DNA from: Pseudohalocynthiibacter aestuariivivens
Lineage (GTDB): Bacteria > Pseudomonadota > Alphaproteobacteria > Rhodobacterales > Rhodobacteraceae
Direction of reading: 5' to 3'
Length of the DNA: 64,000 nucleotides
Assembly (NCBI RefSeq): GCF_011040495.1
Contig: NZ_CP049037.1
Coordinates: 1,798,001 to 1,862,000, forward strand
Shown: positions 25,841 through 35,081 of the stretch, one piece after another
Layout: the number at the start of each line of letters is the position of its first letter
How positions within the stretch are numbered: position 1 is the stretch's first letter
Position numbers and translations under genes: made by a program
Notes under the pieces: generated by a model
The model's database searches: none
What the model saw: only the letters and a program-made list of their open reading frames with translations
Told to the model about the DNA's origin: nothing

Positions 25841-27028
25841 ATGACCGAGGATACACATCCTTCCACTCACCCCCCACTCCCACCCACCACGGAAGATGAT
25901 CGGGTGTCGTGGCTCCGTCTGTTGCGCTCCCGGCGTGTCGGGATCGCAACCTTCTATCGGTTGCTTGCTGAACACGGCACGGCACAAGCCGCGCTAGAGG
26001 CGCTGCCCGAAATTGCCCGCGCGGCAGGTGTCACGGATTATAGTGTTTGCCCCGAAGGGGTGATCCATGCTGAGCGCCGCGCCGGACATGCCAGCGGGGC
26101 GCGGCAAATATTTATCACCGATGCCGAGTATCCCAGTCTGTTGCGCAGCATTCCCGATGCGCCGCCAATGCTGTGGGCCATTGGGGATACCGCCATACTC
26201 GCACGCCCCATGGTTGCTCTGGTCGGCGCGCGCAATGCCTCATCATTGGGCACACGCATGGCACGGGCGCTGGCCAGCGATCTGGCGCAGCAGGGCTATG
26301 TCGTCGTGTCCGGGCTGGCGCGCGGCGTCGATGCCGCAGCGCATACAGCAACGTTGAAAACCGGGACCGTCGCGATACTCGCAGGCGGCGTCGACATCCT
26401 ATACCCTGCAGAGAATGCACGCTTGGCCGATGATGTTGCGCGCACCGGAATACGTCTGTCAGAGCAACCGATGGGCACGGTCCCTCAGGCCCGCCATTTT
26501 CCGACCCGCAACCGCATTATCAGCGGCATAGCGCAGGCGGTGGTGATCATCGAGGCTGCGGCCAAATCCGGCTCTTTGATCACGGCGCGCAATGCGCTTG
26601 ATCAGGGGCGGGATGTTATGGCGGTGCCGGGGCATCCCTTTGACGCACGCACGGCGGGCTGTAACATGCTGATCCGTGATGGTGCGCGTCTGGTTCGCAA
26701 TGCGACCGATGTAATCGAGGCGCTGCCGCAAACTGCTGACCCGGATACCAGACGCATACAACTGGATCTGCCCGTTTCACCAGAAACCGCAAGCAGCCCG
26801 AGTGCTGCCGACGATCGGGAACGGCCCGCAGACCGGCGCAGCCTGCGCGAAACGGCAGATCTGCATGACGTGATCCTCGACCGACTCGGCCCGTCACCAC
26901 TGGCCGAAGATCAACTGATCCGCGATCTCGGTGCTCCCGCGCGCAGTGTTGCACCCGTTCTTGTCGATCTCGAAATCGAAGGCCGTATTTGTCGACAACC
27001 TGGCGGCTTGCTGTCACGTGTAAGCTGA
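25841..27028 (+). CDS. dprA: DNA-processing protein DprA
   Basis: 395 residues. DprA binds incoming single-stranded DNA and loads RecA during natural transformation. The Rossmann-like DprA domain contains VALVGARNASSLGTRMARALA, VVSGLARGVDAAAH, AGGVDILYPAEN, the HFPTRNRIISGIA segment and SLITARNALDQGRDVMAVPGHP. The C-terminal ~65 residues (LRETADLHDVILDRLGPSPLAEDQLI) form a winged-helix DML1-like domain. ATG 25841 has GGAGC upstream and is preferred over an in-frame start 32 codons earlier. No competence-machinery genes are next to it. Confidence 0.93.
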   Translation: MTEDTHPSTHPPLPPTTEDDRVSWLRLLRSRRVGIATFYRLLAEHGTAQAALEALPEIARAAGVTDYSVCPEGVIHAERRAGHASGARQIFITDAEYPSLLRSIPDAPPMLWAIGDTAILARPMVALVGARNASSLGTRMARALASDLAQQGYVVVSGLARGVDAAAHTATLKTGTVAILAGGVDILYPAENARLADDVARTGIRLSEQPMGTVPQARHFPTRNRIISGIAQAVVIIEAAAKSGSLITARNALDQGRDVMAVPGHPFDARTAGCNMLIRDGARLVRNATDVIEALPQTADPDTRRIQLDLPVSPETASSPSAADDRERPADRRSLRETADLHDVILDRLGPSPLAEDQLIRDLGAPARSVAPVLVDLEIEGRICRQPGGLLSRVS

Positions 27029-27382
27029 ACAAGCCGATCAGACCGAAACCTCCGAAGCAATATCACACAACAGTTATCTCTGAGGCACCTCCGTCCCGCA
27101 TCGCGCAGCGGTGAATGGTCGCAGACCAATGCCTCTTTCCGTATTGGCTCATGCCTATCGCCCCCGGTGCTGCGCATCCTCAGGACGCGTCCCGGACTGA
27201 TCTTTGATAACTTCTGCGCCATGATCGGCGGCTTGCGATTGCTGCCCGATACGAGACGCAATTGCAAAATCCCACACGCCACACATGCCGCGTGCGGCAC
27301 ATTGGCTGCATTGACAAATCGCTCCAGCACCCCACATGGTCCGCCGCCATGAGGTGCCAGTCCCCGAGTCGAAAGGAAGTCC
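27029..27382. other. 354-nt gap between dprA and topA
   Basis: No convincing gene. Open frames on either strand here have no start context, low-complexity composition and no recognisable family. A TTGACA hexamer occurs near 27310, upstream of topA, but without a clear -10 partner. I see nothing else. Confidence 0.4.
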
Positions 27383-30064
27383 ATGCCCGTCGTTGTCGTC
27401 GAATCTCCGGCCAAGGCCAAGACAATCAACAAATATCTGGGCAAGGATTACATCGTTCTGGCGTCCTACGGGCATGTCCGCGACCTGCCGCCCAAGGATG
27501 GTTCAGTCGACACCGAGAACGGTTTCGACATGAAATGGGAAGTCGGATACGACAGTCGCAAACATGTCAAAGCGATCGCCGATGCCCTGAAAGACGACAA
27601 CGCGCTGATCCTTGCGACTGACCCCGACCGCGAAGGCGAGGCCATCAGTTGGCACCTCGAAGAGGCGCTACGTAAACGCAAGGCGATCAAGAAAGATACA
27701 CCGGTGAGCCGTGTGGTATTCAACGCAATCACCAAATCCGCTGTCACGCAAGCGATGGAAAACCCCCGTCAGGTCGACGCGCCGCTCGTCGAGGCCTATC
27801 TGGCGCGCCGCGCACTGGATTATCTTGTCGGTTTCAATCTCAGCCCGGTACTATGGCGCAAGCTGCCCGGCGCGAAATCGGCGGGTCGTGTACAATCAGT
27901 CTGCCTGCGTCTGATCGTCGAGCGCGAGATGGAGATCGAAGCATTCGATGCCCGTGAATATTGGTCGGTCAAGGCCCTGCTCAGCACACCACGCGGACAA
28001 GAGTACGAGGCGCGACTGACCACCCTTGCCGGCAAAAAGCTGGAAAAATTCGATCTCGAGAATGCCACCCAAGCCGAACTGGCAGTACAGGCGGTTACCA
28101 GCCGCGCGCTGAAGGTCGTGAACGTCGAGGCCAAACCGGGTAGTCGCAACCCATCAGCCCCCTTTATGACGTCCACCCTGCAACAGGAGGCCAGCCGCAA
28201 ATTCGGGATGGGCGCGCGCCAGACGATGAGCGCTGCACAACGGCTATATGAAGCAGGCTACATCACGTATATGCGAACCGATGGGATCGACATGGCCCCC
28301 GAAGCGGTGCATGCGGTGCGCGATGCAATCACCGACAGGTACGGCAAGGAGTACGTGCCGGGCAGCCCGCGCATGTACAAAAACAAGGCGAAAAACGCGC
28401 AAGAAGCCCACGAATGTATCCGCCCGACCGAGATGACCAAGGATGCGGCAGCGCTCAAGATCACCGACAAAGATCAATTTCGCCTCTATGATTTGATCTG
28501 GAAACGCACCCTTGCCTGTCAGATGGAGGCTGCCCGGCTGGAGCGCACCACTGTCGAGATCGGCAGCGATGATGGCCAGATCGGCTTGCGCGCCACCGGG
28601 CAGGTCGTTCTGTTTGACGGCTTCTTGCGCGTCTATGAGGAAGGCCGCGACGAGCCCGCAGATGATGAGGATGGTCGCCTGCCACAAATCGCGCAGGGCG
28701 AACCTGCCGCTTTTGCCGATGGGTCACTGCGTGCGCAATTTGCCAAGGCCGACAAATCAGACAGCGTGATAGACGAGACCGCAAAGGGTGGTATGTCCGT
28801 TCACGCCGCAGCCGTTCTCAGCGAAAACGAGGCGGTGCTGGCGTCGCAATCCTTCACCCAACCGCCGCCGCGCTACACCGAAGCGACTTTGGTGAAACGA
28901 ATGGAAGAGCTGGGCATTGGTCGTCCATCGACCTACGCCAGCATCGTGACCACGATTCAGGACCGCGAATATGTCCGCAAGGACGGCAATCGCCTGATCC
29001 CCGAGGATAAGGGACGGATCGTCACGATATTCCTGCTCAACTTCTTCCGCAAATATGTCGGTTACGAATTTACCGCCAACCTTGAGGAAGAACTGGATCA
29101 CGTCAGTGCGGGCGAAGCCGACTATAAGGAACTGCTGGGGCGGTTCTGGCGTGATTTCTCTGCCGCCATTGGTGAAACATCCGAGTTGCGCATTACCGAG
29201 GTTCTCGACGTGCTGGACGATGCACTGGCGCCGACGCTGTATCCGCCCCGCGAGGACGGCAGCGATCCTCGTACCTGCCCACTATGCGGCAAGGGACAGT
29301 TGCACCTGAAAACGTCCAAATCCGGCGGCTTTGTCGGTTGCGGCAATTATCCCGAATGTCGCTATACCCGGCCCATCGGCGGTGATGCTGCAGAGGGCGG
29401 CGATCGTGTGCTGGGCGAAGATGCTGGCGATGAGATCAGCCTGCGCAGTGGCCGCTTTGGCCCCTATGTCCAGCGTGGCGAAGCCACCGAAGAGATCAAG
29501 AAGCCACCGCGCGCCTCGCTACCCAAGGGCTGGACGACCGACGATATGGATCTGGAAAAGGCGCTGACATTGCTCAGCCTGCCGCGTGAGGTCGGGCCGC
29601 ACCCTGATGATGGTGAAATGATCGAGGCGGGCATCGGGCGCTATGGCCCGTTCGTGAAACATGGGCGGCTCTATGCGAACCTCAAGGAGGTCGATGAAGT
29701 CTTTACCATCGGCATGAATCGCGCGGTCGAGGTGCTGGCACAAAAACTGGCCAGCCGCGGCGCGGGACGTGCGGCCGCCAAACCGCTAAAGGAGTTGGGT
29801 GAACACCCCGAGAACGGCGGCCCTATCAATGTAATGGACGGGCGCTATGGTCCGTATGTGAAGTGGGAAAAAGTCAACGCCACCCTGCCCAAAGGCACAG
29901 AGCCGGACGATGTCACCATGGACATGGCCGTGGAGTTGATCACCGCCAAGGCCGCGAAATCCGGCAAGGGTCGCAAGGCGCCAGCCAAGAAGAAGGCACC
30001 TGCAAAGAAAGCGACGGCGAAGAAGAAACCCGCAGCCAAGAAGGCACCTGCGACCAAAGAATAG
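27383..30064 (+). CDS. topA: DNA topoisomerase I (type IA)
   Basis: 893 residues. Relaxes negative supercoils by cutting one strand through a 5'-phosphotyrosine. The TOPRIM domain holds Asp80, Asp82 and Glu84 in ATDPDREGEAISWH. The catalytic tyrosine is Tyr296 in YITYMRTDG. A single four-cysteine zinc ribbon, CPLCGKGQLHL...CGNYPEC, is near residue 635. Topo C-terminal repeats of the GRFGPYVQ / GRYGPFVKHG / GRYGPYVKW type follow, and the protein ends in a Lys/Ala-rich tail of KKAPAKK type. AAGGAAG precedes the ATG. Confidence 0.96.
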   Translation: MPVVVVESPAKAKTINKYLGKDYIVLASYGHVRDLPPKDGSVDTENGFDMKWEVGYDSRKHVKAIADALKDDNALILATDPDREGEAISWHLEEALRKRKAIKKDTPVSRVVFNAITKSAVTQAMENPRQVDAPLVEAYLARRALDYLVGFNLSPVLWRKLPGAKSAGRVQSVCLRLIVEREMEIEAFDAREYWSVKALLSTPRGQEYEARLTTLAGKKLEKFDLENATQAELAVQAVTSRALKVVNVEAKPGSRNPSAPFMTSTLQQEASRKFGMGARQTMSAAQRLYEAGYITYMRTDGIDMAPEAVHAVRDAITDRYGKEYVPGSPRMYKNKAKNAQEAHECIRPTEMTKDAAALKITDKDQFRLYDLIWKRTLACQMEAARLERTTVEIGSDDGQIGLRATGQVVLFDGFLRVYEEGRDEPADDEDGRLPQIAQGEPAAFADGSLRAQFAKADKSDSVIDETAKGGMSVHAAAVLSENEAVLASQSFTQPPPRYTEATLVKRMEELGIGRPSTYASIVTTIQDREYVRKDGNRLIPEDKGRIVTIFLLNFFRKYVGYEFTANLEEELDHVSAGEADYKELLGRFWRDFSAAIGETSELRITEVLDVLDDALAPTLYPPREDGSDPRTCPLCGKGQLHLKTSKSGGFVGCGNYPECRYTRPIGGDAAEGGDRVLGEDAGDEISLRSGRFGPYVQRGEATEEIKKPPRASLPKGWTTDDMDLEKALTLLSLPREVGPHPDDGEMIEAGIGRYGPFVKHGRLYANLKEVDEVFTIGMNRAVEVLAQKLASRGAGRAAAKPLKELGEHPENGGPINVMDGRYGPYVKWEKVNATLPKGTEPDDVTMDMAVELITAKAAKSGKGRKAPAKKKAPAKKATAKKKPAAKKAPATKE

Positions 30065-30199
30065 CCACGCGTGGCATGCGTGCGCTGCATACCCACGTTG
30101 CAGGACCGATGTTAACGCCATTGTGACCGGGCAATACCTTTCGCCCGTCGGGTGTCCGGTGCAGTCTGCGCAAAACTTTCGCAGATGACAGAGGCAGAC

Positions 30200-30760
30200 A
30201 TGGCACATACATCCCTTTCACGGCGCGCGCTCATTCTAGGTGCGGCAGCGACCGGTTTCGTCACCCCGGCACTGGCCACCGCACAACAGGCGCCGGTTCG
30301 GCGTAACACCTCCAGTTTTGTCACTCAAAAGTGGCAGGATCATTTCGACACGTTGGGCAAAGGCGCGATTATCGCGGACACCACATCCCGCGCTTTGCAC
30401 TACTGGAACGCCGACGGTAGCGACTACCGCGTGTTTCCTACGTCGATCCCCATGTCCAACGAGTTGACCAAACGGGGCTATACCAAGATCGTCCGCAAGA
30501 AGGTCGGCCCGACATGGACCCCCACCCAGAACATGCGCAAGCGTGACCCCAGCCTGCCGACGTTTATGCCCGCAGGTCCGGATAATCCGCTGGGCACTCA
30601 TGCCATGTATCTGACATGGCCCGCCTACTTGATCCACGGCACCCACGACACGCGCAAGATCGGGCGGCGTTCATCTTCGGGCTGCATCGGACTATACAAT
30701 CCGATGATTGAGGAACTGTTCGCGATCACGCCCATCGGCACGCAGGTACTGGTGCTGTGA
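30200..30760 (+). CDS. L,D-transpeptidase (YkuD domain), Tat-exported
   Basis: 186 residues. The N-terminus LSRRALILGAAATGFVTPALA is a twin-arginine-type signal. The YkuD catalytic region reads YLIHGTHDTRKIGRRSSSGCIGLYN, with the nucleophile Cys in SSGC and His in IHGT. The usual Arg after GCI is Gly here, a variant often seen in alphaproteobacterial members. Such enzymes form 3-3 peptidoglycan cross-links or attach proteins to peptidoglycan in the periplasm. ATG 30200 has GAGG 6 nt upstream; ATG 30185 is an alternative. Confidence 0.88.
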   Translation: MAHTSLSRRALILGAAATGFVTPALATAQQAPVRRNTSSFVTQKWQDHFDTLGKGAIIADTTSRALHYWNADGSDYRVFPTSIPMSNELTKRGYTKIVRKKVGPTWTPTQNMRKRDPSLPTFMPAGPDNPLGTHAMYLTWPAYLIHGTHDTRKIGRRSSSGCIGLYNPMIEELFAITPIGTQVLVL

Positions 30761-30806
30761 TCCGGCAAGCAGGCATGCACTGCTCTGCATACGTATAAAC
30801 CCTTAC

Positions 30807-30830
30807 CTGCCCGGCCCGTGTGCCGGGCAG
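30807..30830. terminator. Hairpin between the L,D-transpeptidase gene and scoA
   Basis: CTGCCCGGC (30807-30815) pairs perfectly with 30822-30830 across a 6-nt loop. A weak tail follows (GTTGACTCT). It probably separates the two units. Confidence 0.5.
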
Positions 30831-30893
30831 CGTTGACTCTGCCATGCGGCTCACCCCATATCGGTCCCAACCAATCACAACGAGGGGGCTTTG

Positions 30894-31616
30894 ATGAAAA
30901 AGGTCTATGGATCCGCCAAAGAGGCACTGGACGGCGTGCTGTTTGATGGAATGTTCATCGCGTCGGGGGGCTTTGGTCTCTGCGGCATTCCAGAGCTGCT
31001 GTTGCAGGCGATCAAGGAGGCAGGCACCAAGGATCTGACCTTTGCCTCTAACAATGCCGGCGTCGACGATTTTGGTATCGGTATTCTGCTGCAAACGCGG
31101 CAGGTGAAAAAGATGCTGTCATCCTATGTCGGCGAGAACGCCGAATTCATGCGTCAATATCTGAGCGGCGAGTTGGAGCTGGAATTCAACCCGCAAGGCA
31201 CGCTGGCCGAGCGGATGCGCGCGGGCGGTTGCGGCATTCCAGGTTTTTATACCAAAACCGGAGTGGGCACAGTCATCGCGGAAGGCAAGGAAGTGAAGAA
31301 ATTTCCCACTGGCCCCGATGGTCAACCCGAGGAATACATCCTCGAACGCGGTATCTTTGCCGATCTGTCGATCGTTAAGGCGTGGAAGGCCGATGACACC
31401 GGGAACCTCGTGTTCCGCAAGACGGCCCGTAACTTTAACCCACCCGCAGCCATGTGTGGCAAGATCTGCATCGCCGAGGTCGAAGAGATCGTTCCGCGCG
31501 GGTCACTGGACCCCGACAGCATCCACCTGCCCGGCATTTATGTGCATCGGATCGTTCAGGGTGATCACGAAAAGCGTATTGAACAACGCACCGTTCGCAA
31601 AAGGGAGGACGCATGA
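30894..31616 (+). CDS. scoA: 3-oxoacid CoA-transferase subunit A
   Basis: 240 residues, family I CoA-transferase alpha chain. It contains the glycine-rich [16 protein letters not shown] motif, [15 protein letters not shown] and [21 protein letters not shown] sequence ([13 protein letters not shown]). With ScoB it moves CoA between succinyl-CoA and acetoacetate for ketone-body or butyrate/PHB metabolism. ATG 30894 follows GAGGGGGC. Its last codon overlaps scoB by ATGA. Confidence 0.93.
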   Translation: MKKVYGSAKEALDGVLFDGMFIASGGFGLCGIPELLLQAIKEAGTKDLTFASNNAGVDDFGIGILLQTRQVKKMLSSYVGENAEFMRQYLSGELELEFNPQGTLAERMRAGGCGIPGFYTKTGVGTVIAEGKEVKKFPTGPDGQPEEYILERGIFADLSIVKAWKADDTGNLVFRKTARNFNPPAAMCGKICIAEVEEIVPRGSLDPDSIHLPGIYVHRIVQGDHEKRIEQRTVRKREDA

Positions 31617-32239
31617 TGCCTTGGGATCGCAATCAAATGGCCGCCCGCGCGGCACAAGAGCTGGAAGACGGCATGTACGTGAACCTTGGCATCGGGATCC
31701 CGACGCTGGTGGCGAACTATGTTGGTGACAAGGACATCACCCTGCAATCCGAGAACGGCATGCTTGGCATGGGGCCTTTCCCGCTTGAAGGTGACGAAGA
31801 CCCGGACCTGATCAACGCAGGCAAGCAGACCATCACTGAACTGAGCCGCACTGCCTATTTCGACAGCGCGCAAAGCTTTGGCATGATCCGCGGTGGCAAA
31901 ATCGCCGCCGCAATTCTCGGCGCGATGGAAGTGGCCGAGAATGGCGATCTGGCGAACTGGATGATCCCCGGCAAGCTGGTCAAAGGCATGGGCGGCGCGA
32001 TGGATCTGGTCGCGGGCGTTGGCCGTGTGATCGTGGTCATGGACCACACCAACAAACACGGCGACAGCAAGGTGCTGAAGTCCTGCACCCTGCCCCTGAC
32101 CGGCAAAGGTGTTGTGGACCGGATCATTACCAATCTGGGTGTGCTGGATGTGGTCGAGGGCGGTCTGCGCATCGTCGAGACTGCGGACGGCGTGACCGAA
32201 GACGAGTTGCGCGCCGCGACCGAGGCCACGCTCGTCTGA
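31613..32239 (+). CDS. scoB: 3-oxoacid CoA-transferase subunit B
   Basis: 208 residues, beta chain. The catalytic glutamate that forms the CoA thioester is Glu47 in [12 protein letters not shown]. Other markers are [16 protein letters not shown] and [13 protein letters not shown] near the C-terminus. GGAGG precedes the start, which overlaps scoA by 4 nt, giving the stoichiometric heterodimer. A hairpin terminator follows. Confidence 0.94.
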   Translation: MMPWDRNQMAARAAQELEDGMYVNLGIGIPTLVANYVGDKDITLQSENGMLGMGPFPLEGDEDPDLINAGKQTITELSRTAYFDSAQSFGMIRGGKIAAAILGAMEVAENGDLANWMIPGKLVKGMGGAMDLVAGVGRVIVVMDHTNKHGDSKVLKSCTLPLTGKGVVDRIITNLGVLDVVEGGLRIVETADGVTEDELRAATEATLV

Positions 32240-32264
32240 CCCAGACATCTCGAATACGGACTTG

Positions 32265-32304
32265 TTGGGCGGCTCTTATATATAGGAGGCGCCCAATTCT
32301 ATTT
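32265..32304. terminator. Bidirectional terminator between scoB and the lytic transglycosylase gene
   Basis: TTGGGCG (32265-32271) pairs with CGCCCAA (32290-32296), followed by TTCTATTTC. The element runs into the stop codon of the convergent transglycosylase gene at 32299. Confidence 0.6.
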
Positions 32305-33108
32305 CATGGCCAGGTTCAGCGCGCAGCCATCGGATATGAATTGCGGCCGTGTCTTGCATAGCCCGCGCGCGACATCATAGGCGGCTAGAACCTTTGGTAT
32401 ATAGTCGCGCGTTTCTGGATATGGAGGGACGCCCTCATTTGCTTTCACCGCGTTCTCGCCCGCGTTGTACCCCGCCAGCGCCAAGATCGGATCGCCCTTG
32501 AACTCCTTTAGCAACCAATCAAGGTAGGCCACCCCGCCCTTGATATTCTGATCTGCCGCCAGACTGTCGTCCACGCCAAAGCGCGTTGCCGTGGCCGGGA
32601 TCAGCTGCATCAGACCCTGCGCGCCCTTTTCGCTGAGCGCGTCGTCGCGCCCGCCGGACTCAACCGAAATCACTGCCAATACGAGCGCCGGGGATACATC
32701 GGTGCCAATCGTCGCCATAAGGATGTTCTGGCCTTGGCTGAGCGCGATTTGCTGAATGTGCTGCAAGCGCGGTCGCGGGGCTGCGGCACCTGCGGGCGGC
32801 TGCGCCAATTTCTGCAATGCCGTTTCAAACCGCAGCGCACCCGCATCCGAGTAACCCGGAGGGATATGATCCCAAAACCAATCGTATTGCGCGGCACGCA
32901 CCGGAGCACCGGGGACGTCATCGGGCTTTGCCGGCGCTGACGGTGTCGCCTGATCGCCCGGTTCGATCTGGATCGTGATACGCTTGGCTGTTCCAGCCTT
33001 GGGTGGTTTGCCCATCTTAAAGGTAAACTCGGGAAATGGTGCAGGATCGCCCGCTAGCGCGCCTGCACTCAGAACTGACAGCATCGCCGCCAATACGTAT
33101 TTTTTCAT
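32299..33108 (-). CDS. Lytic transglycosylase (SLT domain)
   Basis: 269 residues. A signal peptide (MKKYVLAAMLSVLSAGALAG) places it in the periplasm. The C-terminal ~130 residues are a goose-lysozyme-like SLT domain: VISVESGGRDDALSEKGAQGLMQLIPATATRFGV with catalytic Glu, LAGYNAGENAV and YIPKVLAAYDVARGLC. It cleaves peptidoglycan glycan strands. The N-terminal 110 residues are Pro-rich with no clear domain. It lies just upstream of, and divergent from, the Tad pilus locus, where a wall-cutting enzyme could help the pilus cross the wall; that link is inference only. Confidence 0.9.
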   Translation of the reverse strand: MKKYVLAAMLSVLSAGALAGDPAPFPEFTFKMGKPPKAGTAKRITIQIEPGDQATPSAPAKPDDVPGAPVRAAQYDWFWDHIPPGYSDAGALRFETALQKLAQPPAGAAAPRPRLQHIQQIALSQGQNILMATIGTDVSPALVLAVISVESGGRDDALSEKGAQGLMQLIPATATRFGVDDSLAADQNIKGGVAYLDWLLKEFKGDPILALAGYNAGENAVKANEGVPPYPETRDYIPKVLAAYDVARGLCKTRPQFISDGCALNLAMK

Positions 33109-33479
33109 AATTTTACTCACGGCGGACTGCTCGGCCTGTTGATTATTGACCTGAGCATCGCAAAAGTCTTCGATTTTTACCAGCTTTTGGTGCGTTTTTG
33201 GGGTCAATCAGCCGCAAACGGACATCAATTCGGTACAGTTCCCGCATGAAATCAAAATTTTTCAGATTTTTATATCGTTATAAAACAATATGTTAACAAG
33301 TTACCTTACGGAAATATTAATCTGCTCCAAAATCGAACCAATCGTGCCCAATTCCTGCCCGAATTGACTGGCTATATCTCCCCATACCGCAGCGCAGACG
33401 GCCAACAGAGAGAGGCGGCCAGAAAGCAAAACGGTTACGAACCTGAGTAAACTTTATGATCCTTTGGAGGGACCAAACC
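33109..33479. other. 371-nt AT-rich divergent region before the first Flp pilin gene
   Basis: Markedly more AT-rich than its surroundings, with runs such as AAATTTTTCAGATTTTTATATCG near 33250. It must carry the promoter of the pilus locus and the promoter of the transglycosylase gene. TTAC-N7-TTAA at 33306-33320 is one mismatch from the CtrA consensus TTAA-N7-TTAA. The first pilin has a clear Shine-Dalgarno (TTGGAGGG). No gene is present. Confidence 0.5.
33306..33320. promoter_or_regulatory. CtrA-like site upstream of the pilin gene
   Basis: TTAC, seven bases, TTAA: one mismatch to the cell-cycle regulator CtrA consensus, about 160 nt upstream of the pilin start. CtrA controls flp/pilA genes in several alphaproteobacteria. 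The match is short and could be chance in AT-rich DNA. Confidence 0.3.
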
Positions 33480-33671
33480 ATGATCAAATTTTTCAAAAAC
33501 TTCAGCAAAGACGAAGACGGTGCCGTGACAGTTGACTGGGTCGTTCTGACCGCTGCTGTGGTTGGCCTGGGTGTTGCAGGCGTGTCGACTGTTTCGACCG
33601 GTATTGGCAACCTGGCAGACGACATTCAGACTGGCGTCGAAGCAACTGCCGTCACAGGCGTTGGCAGCTAA
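33480..33671 (+). CDS. Flp-type IVb pilin 1
   Basis: 63-residue prepilin, the major subunit candidate of the Tad pilus. A short charged leader ends at Gly14 (KDEDG), where the prepilin peptidase would cut, and a hydrophobic segment AVTVDWVVLTAAVVGLGVAG follows. The usual Glu at +5 and Tyr at +6 of Flp pilins are Asp19 and Trp20. A strong Shine-Dalgarno (GGAGGG) suggests high expression. A hairpin at 33698-33728 follows, so this mRNA may be partly separate from the rest of the locus. Confidence 0.88.
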   Translation: MIKFFKNFSKDEDGAVTVDWVVLTAAVVGLGVAGVSTVSTGIGNLADDIQTGVEATAVTGVGS

Positions 33672-33697
33672 TTTCTAGCTTCGCCACCCAAGTTACG

Positions 33698-33728
33698 GAG
33701 AGCCGCAAGTCACGGATTTGCGGCTCTC
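33698..33728. terminator. Hairpin after the first pilin gene
   Basis: GAGAGCCGCAA (33698-33708) pairs perfectly with 33718-33728 across a 9-nt loop. It starts 26 nt after the pilin stop. With no T-run, it may act as an mRNA stabiliser or a partial terminator. Confidence 0.6.
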
Positions 33729-33858
33729 TGGTGTTAATACACCCAAGTCTGCCTCATGCAGCACCGCAGTATCGGTTTTTTCGAACGCCCGTTTTCTTGC
33801 GTTCAGGTCATCTGATCGTTGCTTTCATGAGCTGCCACATCAACATCGAGGTGCTGCT

Positions 33859-34056
33859 ATGAAGAAGATCAGAAATCTCAGAATTTTCAAACGCGACGAA
33901 GATGGCGCGGTGACGGTCGATTGGGTTGTTCTGACCGCAGCCGTTGTAGGTCTGGCAGCCGGCGGCGTAGCAGAGATGATGGGCGCATCGTCAAAACTGT
34001 CTGGCGACATCAAAAACGAAGTTTCCGGCGTGAGCGTCAGCGGCGTTAACAGATAA
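33859..34056 (+). CDS. Flp-type IVb pilin 2
   Basis: 65-residue prepilin. The leader ends at Gly16 in KRDEDG and is followed by AVTVDWVVLTAAVVGLAAGG, matching the first pilin in 17 consecutive core residues. The tail after the hydrophobic part differs (EMMGASSKLSGDIKNEV). Asp21 and Trp22 again replace the usual Glu and Tyr. It could be a minor pilin or a duplicated major subunit. The start at 33859 has a weak Shine-Dalgarno (GAGG, 9 nt upstream). Confidence 0.85.
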   Translation: MKKIRNLRIFKRDEDGAVTVDWVVLTAAVVGLAAGGVAEMMGASSKLSGDIKNEVSGVSVSGVNR

Positions 34057-34211
34057 CCGCTTCCTCGCTCGCCCTACACAGGCCGAACCACCGCAAAGCA
34101 AACACCGGGTGAACCCGGTTTTGCCACAATTACCGGATACAAACCGGACTGGATAATGCCGACTCGCGGTCGCCCGCGTGCTGCAAAGACGTAACGACGA
34201 AAGGATAGGCC

Positions 34212-35081
34212 ATGCGCGCTGTTTTTGGACTGGTACTTGTGGTGGGGCTCGGCCTTGCTGGCTTTGCCGTATATATGGCCAAGAATTATATCCAAGGCTA
34301 TCAGGCCCAGCTGGCCCAAGAACGCAAATCCCGCGCACCTGTGATCGAAACGGTCGATATCTACGTCGCCAAAGAACCATTGAAATATGGCCAGCGCCTG
34401 ATGAAAAAAGACGTCCAACTGGTCAAGTTTCCCAAGGCATCTCTGCCTGAGGGTATCTACGGCACTGAAGAGGCGCTGTTCCCTGAAGGTGAAGACGAGC
34501 CGCGCACAGTCTTGCGCGCGATGGAGAAATTCGAGGCGATTCTCGCAGTCAAAGTAACCGGCCCCGGCGAAGATGCCGGCATCACGAACGCTCTGGAGCG
34601 CGGCATGCGTGCATTCGCGATCGAAGTGGACCGTACCTCTGGTGTATCTGGCTTTCTGCGCCCCGGAGATCGGGTAGATGTCTATTGGACCGGCAGCATC
34701 GGCGGCGATGCCATGCGCACCGAAGGCAATTCCAGCGGCGACGTGACCAAACTGATCGAGGCCGGGATCAAGCTGATCGCTATCGATCAAAGTGCGAACG
34801 GCGACGACCTAAAGGCGCAAATCGCACGCACAGTTACGGTTTCGGCGCGCCCCGAACAGGTCGCGGCGTTGCAGCAAGCCCAGTCGACCGGGCGCCTGAG
34901 CCTTTCGTTGGTTGGTGCCCAGGATGACACGATCACTACTGCGATTGAAATAGACCAACATCAATTGCTCGGGCTCGCAAGCTCGCCGGTGGCTGTTGAA
35001 CGTCCGCAAGAGCAGGTCTGCTCGATCCGGACGCGTCGCGGTTCTGAGGTCATCATCACACCGATCCCCTGCACGAACTGA
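34212..35081 (+). CDS. cpaB: Flp pilus assembly protein CpaB (RcpC)
   Basis: 289 residues. One N-terminal membrane helix (VFGLVLVVGLGLAGFAVYMA) is followed by a periplasmic SAF/antifreeze-like domain (VDIYVAKEPLKYGQRLMKKDVQLVKFPKASLP) and the CpaB domain with AFAIEVDRTSGVSGFLRPGDRVDVYWTG. It is thought to work with the outer-membrane secretin CpaC. ATG 34212 follows AAAGGA. A terminator-like hairpin follows in the 314-nt gap before cpaC. Confidence 0.93.
   Translation: MRAVFGLVLVVGLGLAGFAVYMAKNYIQGYQAQLAQERKSRAPVIETVDIYVAKEPLKYGQRLMKKDVQLVKFPKASLPEGIYGTEEALFPEGEDEPRTVLRAMEKFEAILAVKVTGPGEDAGITNALERGMRAFAIEVDRTSGVSGFLRPGDRVDVYWTGSIGGDAMRTEGNSSGDVTKLIEAGIKLIAIDQSANGDDLKAQIARTVTVSARPEQVAALQQAQSTGRLSLSLVGAQDDTITTAIEIDQHQLLGLASSPVAVERPQEQVCSIRTRRGSEVIITPIPCTN

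Noticed and set aside
26911..27444. 177-codon minus-strand frame covering the dprA-topA gap
   Set aside because: Overlaps the 3' end of dprA and the start of topA, Arg/Cys-rich composition and no domain, so not called as a gene.
30664..30700. Possible inactive L,D-transpeptidase because the Arg after GCI is missing
   Set aside because: The catalytic Cys and His are present and the Gly variant is seen in other alphaproteobacterial members, so it is not evidence of loss of activity.
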